64,000 nucleotides of DNA from Beta vulgaris subsp. vulgaris. Lineage: Eukaryota > Streptophyta > Magnoliopsida > Caryophyllales > Amaranthaceae. The stretch is from contig NC_079205.1 in the NCBI RefSeq assembly GCF_026745355.1, forward strand, positions 47,408,027 through 47,472,026, given 5' to 3'. The notes under the pieces are model-generated. The model made no database searches, was not told the DNA's origin, and saw only the letters and a program-made list of their open reading frames with translations. This document shows, one piece after another, positions 56,597 to 64,000 of the stretch (positions are counted from its first letter, which is position 1; each line of letters starts with the position of its first letter). Position numbers and translations under genes: made by a program.

Positions 56597-57531
56597 CACT
56601 AGTACAGAACCATTGATTTGCGTCGGACCTGGGAACATCATTTGCATCGGAAAATGGTCCGACGGCACAGGTCTCGACGCAAATATGAGAGACATGATCT
56701 GCGTCGGATAAGGGTACGACGCAGATTTTAAGTTATTTGCATTGGATGCAAAACAAAGTTTGACGCACAAGACGCCTAGCTAATACCCAAAAACCACATG
56801 TAAGTTAGTCATTTGCGTCGCATTAAGAGGCATGTGCGACGCATATGTTTCATTTTCTTTTTTAAAAAAGTAGGATTTGCGTCGGATTGAGGGTAACATC
56901 CGACGCAAAAGGGTCACTTTTCATAAAAAAAAAAGTCAACTCAATGGCTTTTGTTCATATGATACGTGGATGAAATATTATACCGGAATTGAACCCAGCA
57001 TGAATGAAATATAAAACAGAATGAAATACATGAATGTAATAAAATTAAATCAAATCTAAAAATTGAACGAAAATTAAACGAAATTGAACCTAAAAATTGA
57101 ACAAAAATAAAACGAAATTGAACCTAAAAATTGAACGAAAATAAAATATTATTCTTCTTCAATTTTGTTCTTTGTTAGATCTAAAAAATAAAAATCGAAA
57201 ATAAAAAATCGAACCTAAAAAAAATCAGATCTAAATCACCAAATTTTCTGTCATTTTGGTCGAAATCCTCGTTCTTCAATTATTCTTCTCGCTCTTCTTC
57301 AATTGTTCTTTGTCAATGTTTCTTCTCGCTCTTGTTCAATTATTCTTCTCGCTCTTCTTCAACCCTTTTTCAAGTGGTGGTAGCTTGCAAAAAAATTATC
57401 CTGAAAAGAGGAAAAGAGAAGAAGCATAAATCCAACTGATGTGGGACAACTGATGAAGAAAATAATCCTGATGCGAAAAAATAATCCTGAAAAGAGGAAA
57501 AGAAAAAAAGTAAATTTATTAAAAGAAAGAA

Positions 57532-59377
57532 CACTAGTACAGAAAAGGTAATTTACGTCGGATGTGAGGCGCCTATTTGCGTAATAGTGCGACGCCAAAG
57601 CCCTCGACGCAAATGACTCATAAACGATCTGCGTCGTATGCGGAAACGACGAAGATGGTTCAGCTATTTGCGTCGCACTTTTATACGGTACGATGCAAGT
57701 GGCTCTCCCCAACCCAACATAGAGCTTCAGAGGGTAATGTGCGTCGCACATTACCTAGGGTGCGACGCAGATAAGTGATTTGCGTCGCACCTTGGGCTAC
57801 GTGCGACGCAAATTTCAATTTTTCAAAAAAAATAAATTTTTTTTTTAGGAAAAAAAGATTAATTATATGAACAGAATGAGGCTCTATGCAAACGCAATCG
57901 TAGATTTGTAATAATAAATTACAGAAAATAAAGAAAAAGAGATAAATTACAACTCCACAACAATATTGTTTTGATTCTGCACATAATTTATTACTGTTAC
58001 TATCAAAAAATGTATTACAAACTAATCGAATGAGAGAAAAAAATATGTAAAATAAATACAAATAAATTACATTTTGCAGTAAAAAAAAGATGTAAAACCA
58101 AAACTGAATCTAGAATCATGAGAAATAAACTGGGCAGACGTTGTTCGTCGATGTTTCCGATGAGCTTGAAGAGGAAGAAGGCTTCGAGAACATGGCTTCG
58201 ATAACAAGGCTTCGAGATCTGAAAACGAAAAAAAGGAATTTCAGAAGAGAAAATTTAAAAGAAAATCCTAAATCTGAAAAATAAACCCTAGACTAGGATA
58301 AATACCATAAAAAAAACAAAAAAAATCAGATTTAAGAAAAACGAAATGATATTATTTTTAGTTTTAGGATCCCCTTTAATCTATACAAAATTAAAAAATT
58401 AAAAAACAAAATAAAAAACTTAAATATTCAAATCTAACATACAAAAAACGAAATTAAAAAAATAAACTTAAAAAAACAAAACCAGATCTAACATACAAGA
58501 ATGAAATTGCACTAAATATATTTTAAAAAAACCTAAATCACCAAAATCAGAGCGAACTTCGTTCTTTCTTCAAATCTCGTTCTTCTTGAATTTTCGTTCT
58601 TGAATTTGAGAAAACAGTAGCGAGGAATTCGGACTCGTCGGCGAAAAAAGGATGTTGAAGATTCGATGCTTGTCGGGTCTTCGATGCTGAAGATTCACTC
58701 GCCGGAAATGGTGTTGTCGTTGTTGGGTGAAGAAGAAGATGGTTGATTTTAGAGAAATTAAACCAGAGAGATGATGAGAGTTGATGATGATGAGATTTGA
58801 GAGAAATTAAACGGCTGAAATATGATGAAACGGTCGCCGGAATTACAGTTGAGTGAGGGAGAGGGGGAGAGAGAGAGGGAGGGAGAGAGAGAGAGAGAGA
58901 GAGATATGATGAAACGGCTGAAGATTGAGTGAGGAATTAGGGCTGAGTGAGGGAGAGGGAGAGGGAGAGGGAGAGGGAGAGATCTGATGAAACGGCTGCA
59001 GATGAGTGAGGAATTAGGTTAAGTGACGCGGCGTGTTTTTGAAATAAAATTGGGCTGATCTGCGTCGGACGGGTTAGAGGGTCCGACGCATATTGCCTTT
59101 GTGCGTCGCACACATCCCTTAGTGCGACGCAGATTGGCCTCGATTTCTCCACACTACAACGCAACAATATGCGTCGCACCACAGAAACATGTGACACACA
59201 AAGGCAATATGCGTCGCACACACAGAGGGTGCGACGCATATTGCTCGTATACCTGATATGTTTGTTGATGTTTGCGTCGTACACTGTGTGGCGTGCGACA
59301 CAAATAGCGTTTTTGCGTCATTTTTGTTTTAGTGCGACGCACATCAGGGGACGCAAATCGTAATTTTTCTACTAGTG
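57532..59377 (+). mobile_element. Inner CACTA element nested in its own family, TSD GAA
   Basis: Left CACTAGTACAGAAAAGG, right TAATTTTTCTACTAGTG, with GAA duplicated at 57529-57531 and 59378-59380. Relative to the element at 53773 it is inverted: its right end, reverse complemented, follows that element base for base with few changes. The core contains GAGGGA repeats (58858-58980) and AT-rich DNA. Being nested, it is younger than the outer copy. Confidence 0.92.
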
Positions 59378-59456
59378 GAAGCATAAATCATGAACAAATT
59401 GATATAAACTATATTGAAACAGAAGAGGCTGAAGAAATGATAACGTGAAGGGAGAG

Positions 59457-59458
<2 letters not shown>

Positions 59459-59518
<60 letters not shown>
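59459..59518. repeat. (GA)n microsatellite
   Basis: About 28 GA units, in the outer CACTA element just beyond the inner one. It is the inverted counterpart of the CT tract in the element at 53773. Confidence 0.9.
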
Positions 59519-59524
<6 letters not shown>

Positions 59525-60049
59525 TGTCGCTTAATGACGGCTGGGAAATGATTTCGTGAAGGGCTAGGGTTTAAAAGTCGAAGCAGACTTTAAGAATGAA
59601 GGTGCGTCGCATGGGCCATAAGGTCCGACGCACGTTTATGCCTATCTGCGTCACATGGACATTAAGGTCCAACGCAAAACGTCGAGTACGCAAAAATTAT
59701 ATTTTGTGATCTGCGTCGAGCATTGATCAGGGTCCGACGTATATGATTTTTTTGCATCGAATGCGGGACATATCTGATGCATATGAATCATGATTTGCGT
59801 CGGACGCCATAAATGTCCAACGCAAATAATGCTTCTACGTTGTTTTACCTGCTGTGGGACGCAATTCAGGATACCAAGTCAACTTTTTTCTACTAGTGAA
59901 TATAACATTTTGCCAAAATTAACAAATACAAATGCAATTTAAGCAAAAGTTTTATCAAATTTTTACGATAACACTTAATAGTTTAAATACTTTGTTTATT
60001 CTTTAATATAAGGCACAACAATTATTAGTTATATAAAAATACTAAAAGT

Positions 60050-60330
60050 GCTACTACAAAATAAAATTAAAAAACAAAAGAATGGGGAGAGGAAATGTGG
60101 AGGTAATAACAAGCATGAGATTTTAGCTCGAGACCTCACAACCATAAATACACTTTCAAGTTTGTAGTTGTAACCAAATTAACGAGATATTCAACCGTGA
60201 TAACAAGTGGATAAATTAAACAGTTATAGTAAACAACACCGTTATTTGCAAACTGTAATATAGGTTGTGTTTACTATTTTACTGTGTCATGTTACTAAAA
60301 AAAATCACAAGCGTACAATTGTTTCAAATT
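60050..60330. repeat. Dispersed or duplicated segment, copy B
   Basis: Counterpart of 55650-55930 in the same orientation, about 4.4 kb away. CGTTATTTGCAAACTGTAAT is shared almost exactly. The rest is diverged by roughly a fifth to a quarter by eye. Confidence 0.6.
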
Positions 60331-61496
60331 TATGGTTCAAAATTTTGTTTTATATATATATAATTTGTTTTAATTTAAATTTTAATGGACCCCAAACCTT
60401 TCATGGATTGGAAAGCTTGATTTTTGATTCTAAACAAAAAAGTTAATTTATCACTAATTTGTTACCGTGATGTCATTGTGATTAATCCAGTGTCCATATT
60501 CTGTTACTAATCAATAACATTATGAATAAGATGAAGCCGTCGAAACATATGAATAAAATAGAGGATTCATAGTAGAAGATGGTTAAGATGAATAAGATGA
60601 ATGTAATATAAGAATAAGCTGAAGAAAAAATTAGATTTTTTTTTTAAAAAAATATTAAACAAAGGATTACTACAAATCTAAACAATATAAAAATTTCATA
60701 AAACAGATCTTTGAAACAAAGACAGAGAACAAATCATCAAAAACAAAAAATTATCTCTCGAAAATTATATCATTCACATGATTTTACGTAAAAACAAACA
60801 ATTTTATAAGCAAAACATGAAGAAACAATATCTTTAAAGAAAATATACATATGATACAAAACGAAAATTTACAGCGTAGAAAAAAATAATAGCAAAATTA
60901 GATTATTCAAACATATAAAAAAATAGATTGTAGAAAAATAATTGAACTCAAGAACATGAAGAAAATGAAAATATTAAATGAGAAAGAAGAGAGAAAGACA
61001 AGCCCAATTCGTTGTAGTTAACTATATTAGATTCTTGTGCTTCTAGTTGTGTTATTAAAAACTACCATTTTTAATTGATCGTTAGTCCTTAATTCCTTGT
61101 GATGGTACTTTGATTAGCTGGTCAATAGCTGTTCGTGGAAATTGACAAAGAATGTTTTGGCCAGCTTTTTATATTGCTATTTGTTAAACTTATGAACATA
61201 AAACAGGAAAGAGCAAAGAAACACGAAATCAAAATGAAAAGAAAACTTTTTCTTTCATCAATATATATGTACATACAGAATCATCATACAGAACTTTGCG
61301 CCAAAAAAAAAAAGGTCCTTTCGAGAATATAAGGAGCATTATATACATGAAAATGAGATGCTACAGATCCAAAACATGATCATCTCCCAAATGTACATGA
61401 AAAAAAAATACTCCTTTTTCCAAAAATTTAAAATTAAAAAAAGTTTCCATTTACGAAAAAAATAGACTCCGCTATATATTTTTTTTATATAAATAT
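60331..61496. other. Intergenic; likely 3' region of the Aux/IAA gene at its right end
   Basis: AT-rich DNA without recognised genes. The 100-250 bases immediately left of 61497 should hold the Aux/IAA 3' untranslated region on the minus strand; A/T runs are frequent, but no unique poly(A) signal can be picked. Confidence 0.35.
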
Positions 61497-62502
61497 TTAA
61501 GCCAAACAACCCAAGCCTCTTGCATCTGATCCTTTCATAACTCTCAGCCTTTTGCAAGAATTAATGAACATTTCCCATGGAACATCTCCTACCAACATCC
61601 AATCTCCATCTTTGTCTTCATAAGTTGGTACAAATTCTGATCCATTATACCCTTCTCTCTCTGAGTATTTACCTAATAAATCAAAATAGAAACAAGAATA
61701 GTTAAGTACTTTAATTCACCAAAAATATTCAAATAATAATGTTATTGTAATAATTTATTTAAAAATTAATTATAAGATGATATTGACACTTACCAACTGT
61801 AACTTTAAACATGTCTTCCAAGGACTTAAGAAGTTCTGCATAACCATTGTAAAGTTTCATGTCAATCTTTCTAAGATAAGGAGCTCCATCCATGCTAACT
61901 TTAACGTAATTTCCTCCAACTTCTGCTTCTTTTTTAATTGCTTGAAGGCAATTTTTCCTGTAGGATCTAACTGGAGGCCAACCAACTACTTGTGCCCTAT
62001 ATAAGATAATACACAAATATTGTCAATATATATTTCTAATCCATTAATAACAATATGAAAATATGTCTAAACATTTTAAATATATGTAGCCTCAACTCAA
62101 GGGCTTGATTTATCCCTGTAAAAGTTGTTTACTATAAGATTAGTGACAAAGTCACGCATAGAATATATAGATCGGTGCTACACATGTTCAGTTATTGCTT
62201 AATATTTTCACTTTTAACGAATTTTTTATACACAGTCCTAAAAGCTGCATATATATATATATATGATTTTCTGCCGAAAACATTAAAAAATTGAATAAAC
62301 TTGGCCTAGTCATGCATAGAAGTATAGATGCTTACTTTGGAGATGGAGCAGTGTTCTTTCCAGATTTGTCATCATTAGAAGTAGACTCTTCATTGATATC
62401 AGAAAATGATCTTTTATTAACCTGAGTTTTGAACTCGGTACCGGGTAATCCTAGTCTTAACTCGGTATCTTGAAGCTCAATTTCTTTCTTGTTCATCTCC
62501 AT
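61497..62502 (-). CDS. Aux/IAA auxin-response repressor, complete, three exons
   Basis: Exons 62502-62336, 61996-61794 and 61672-61497 join with GT-AG sites to 546 nt, 181 residues. The start is the ATG giving [21 protein letters not shown]. Domain I has the EAR repression motif LRLGL (about residue 14). Domain II has the degron [11 protein letters not shown] that binds TIR1/AFB receptors in the presence of auxin. Domains III and IV form the PB1 fold ([17 protein letters not shown] with its conserved lysine; [17 protein letters not shown]). The protein should repress ARF transcription factors in the nucleus until auxin triggers its ubiquitin-dependent breakdown. Length and wording are closest to the short IAA1-4/IAA14-type group. 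All key residues are present, so it looks functional. Confidence 0.95.
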
Positions 62503-62656
62503 TTTCTGATTAATCTTCAACTTCAAGATTGATCAGCTTGAGAAAAACACAAGTTATGGAATTTATGTTATGAACAATTTTTTTTTGTGTGTGTTAAAGA
62601 AAATGGTATAGGAATATAAATTGTGTGGTTAAGTTATAAACCCAACTGCACAATGG

Positions 62657-62665
62657 TTTTATATA
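62657..62665 (-). promoter_or_regulatory. TATA box of the Aux/IAA gene
   Basis: The minus strand reads CTCTATATAAAACC, a near-consensus plant TATA box, about 155 bases upstream of the start codon. Transcription would begin about 30 bases downstream, leaving a leader of roughly 120 bases. Placement is by motif only. Confidence 0.65.
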
Positions 62666-62814
62666 GAGATATACATGTTGATAAATTTTAGAGGCACAAC
62701 TACTAAAATTATTGTAAGATTCCAAAGTTGAAGACATAGAGAATCATAATTGCTGTAGTGTTCCTCACGCTGCGTTGTGATTGGTAGACATTGTTTATTA
62801 AATCATAATTACAC

Positions 62815-62820
62815 TGTCTC
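62815..62820 (+). promoter_or_regulatory. Candidate auxin response element TGTCTC
   Basis: A canonical AuxRE hexamer about 155 bases upstream of the TATA box; ARF factors bind it in either orientation. Aux/IAA genes are usually auxin-induced through such sites. A single hexamer can occur by chance, so support is moderate. Confidence 0.45.
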
Positions 62821-63054
62821 ATTTTTCGACCTAACACCACAACCTCCTTTTTGAGATGGAAATTAAATTTCATAAAATAGAGTGGGACCTACCCTTTTCT
62901 TTTAGGTTTCCTATTTTAAGGGATAAATTTATAGCTTCAAAATTATGGAGTAACATTTTTGGAATTTATGATATAGTAGGCGTATTTAATTTAAGAATTT
63001 TGGTATATGTAGTTATTAACGTTTTAGATAAATATTAAATATGTTCTCTATAAT

Positions 63055-63233
63055 AGTAATGATTTCGTTTCAAATTATAAGACATGTAAACTATTTTTAT
63101 CGATACTAATAAATTAGTTAGTTTTAATTAGATTTGCATAGGTATAAGAATTGACATTAAATATTGTATTGATATGCACAATGTCTTATATTTTAAAACA
63201 AAAATGCCTTATAATTTGAAATGGATGGAGTCT
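63055..63233. repeat. Stowaway-like MITE upstream of the Aux/IAA gene
   Basis: The left arm TTTCAAATTATAAGACAT pairs with the right arm ATGCCTTATAATTTGAAA, which is followed by TGGATGGAGT. The outer few bases are decayed on the left. Confidence 0.6.
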
Positions 63234-63272
63234 TAACTTAGGAATTCATGAATTATGACATAATCATGTGTG

Positions 63273-63518
63273 AATCAATGTTAGTAATGCTTTTATTTTT
63301 TACCTTTTTTTATGCAACTCTACGGGTTACATATATCATTTTCATTGATTTTAATTAATTGAATATTTTTTATTTGGGTTATATCTGTTCGGCAACAGCT
63401 TTTAGTGTTTTGATTAAATCAAAACATTAATTGAGTGTTAGTAAATCAATGTTAGTAATGCTTTTATTTTTTTACCTTTTTTTATGCAACCCTACGGGTT
63501 ACATATATCATTTCCATT
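63273..63518. repeat. Direct duplication, about 80 bp x 2
   Basis: AATCAATGTTAGTAATGCTT through ACGGGTTACATATATC (63273-63342) recurs with two or three changes at about 63444-63511. A third, more diverged relative (TTAATGCTTG, ATGCAGCC, ACTGCATTTATC) starts near 63885. Confidence 0.7.
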
Positions 63519-63526
63519 GAGTGTTC

Positions 63527-63787
63527 TCCTCCCTCCGTCCCAAAATATAGTTCCTATTTTATTTTGCACAGTCTCCAAGACATACCTTTGACCTACGATA
63601 TCTTCTATTTCTTATTAGTAAAAAATATAAAAAGTTGATATTACGAATTTACACATTGAGATGAATCTAACAAGATCCCTCATGAATATGTTTTTTTTGT
63701 ATACATTAGTTAGAATATTTGGTCAAAGTTTTTAAACTTTGACTCCCAAAATAGAAATGTGAACTATATTTTGGGACGGAGGGAGTA
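63527..63787. repeat. Stowaway MITE, nearly perfect ends
   Basis: The left arm CTCCCTCCGTCCCAAAATAT and the right arm ATATTTTGGGACGGAGGGAG match perfectly, with TA at the right edge. It lies about 1 kb upstream of the Aux/IAA start. The perfect arms suggest a recent insertion. Confidence 0.85.
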
Positions 63788-64000
63788 TATAAGATATAAA
63801 TACATTGCTTAAAGTGGAAATTAGTGGAAATTAGTGGAAATTTATGACAAAGGTTTGCATTAATCTATGTAATAAATGATCAGTTAATGCTTGTTTTTTT
63901 CATTTTGCGCTTCTTATATGCAGCCTTTAGGACTGCATTTATCTTTTTCCTTTTTCTCTTTACTTTGATTTTTCTAAAAATTTTCACCCAGTTCATTCAC

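Larger units (their letters stand above)
56597..59898 (+). mobile_element. Outer CACTA element of the GCGTCGCAC family, TSD AAT
   Basis: Left CACTAGTACAGAACC, right TTTTTTCTACTAGTG, with AAT duplicated at 56594-56596 and 59899-59901. A second family member (57532-59377) is nested inside; without it the element is about 1.45 kb. Subterminal GCGTCGGA/TCCGACGC units lie at both ends. A (GA)n tract lies at 59459-59518. No transposase. Confidence 0.9.

Noticed and set aside
1..64000. tRNA, rRNA and snRNA genes
   Set aside because: I looked for tRNA box A/B-like pairs and known RNA landmarks and saw none that I could defend without a structure search.

Overview
The window is nuclear DNA of a flowering plant, very probably a eudicot. 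It has AT-rich non-coding DNA, GT-AG spliced genes, an Aux/IAA gene and a plant-type MED14 gene, and a dense layer of plant transposon families. I cannot fix the family or species from the sequence alone. Only two host genes look functional, both on the minus strand: the 5' two thirds of MED14 (Mediator tail/backbone subunit; six exons between 5268 and 19508, with the 3' end beyond the left edge) and a complete three-exon Aux/IAA auxin repressor (61497-62502, 181 residues). Almost everything else is transposable elements, often nested, and their boundaries can be read from terminal repeats and target-site duplications (TSDs).

Layout. 1-5267: presumed MED14 intron with MITEs and an unclassified repeat. 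5268-19508: MED14, whose introns 1, 3 and 4 are swollen by MITEs and fold-back elements. 19895-26595: a full-length L1-type LINE (minus strand) with a 17-bp TSD, about 390 bp upstream of the MED14 start codon; ORF1 is intact and ORF2 has one stop. 26686-34319: a PIF/Harbinger element with TTA TSD, split by a CACTA element (27521-30587) that carries pieces of a CRM-domain gene, a YIF1 gene and perhaps an OXA1-like gene. 34910-39927: a hAT element with a perfect 8-bp TSD and a decayed transposase, sitting inside an RNase H-like remnant. 40527-42365: a small CACTA. 43992-51775: a decayed LINE split by a 6.3-kb CACTA (44294-50619) that carries a DCAF1 gene fragment. 53773-55454, 56597-59898 and 57532-59377: three CACTA elements of one GCGTCGCAC-rich family, one nested in another. 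61497-63787: the Aux/IAA gene, its promoter signals, and MITEs upstream.

How the parts relate. MED14 is general transcription machinery and Aux/IAA is an auxin-response repressor; nothing in the window links them except position. The most notable feature is the stack of non-autonomous CACTA elements. Seven complete or partial copies show CACTA termini, six of them have an exact 3-bp TSD or one mismatch away from it, none shows a recognisable transposase, and two carry host exon fragments. An autonomous helper elsewhere in the genome is therefore implied.
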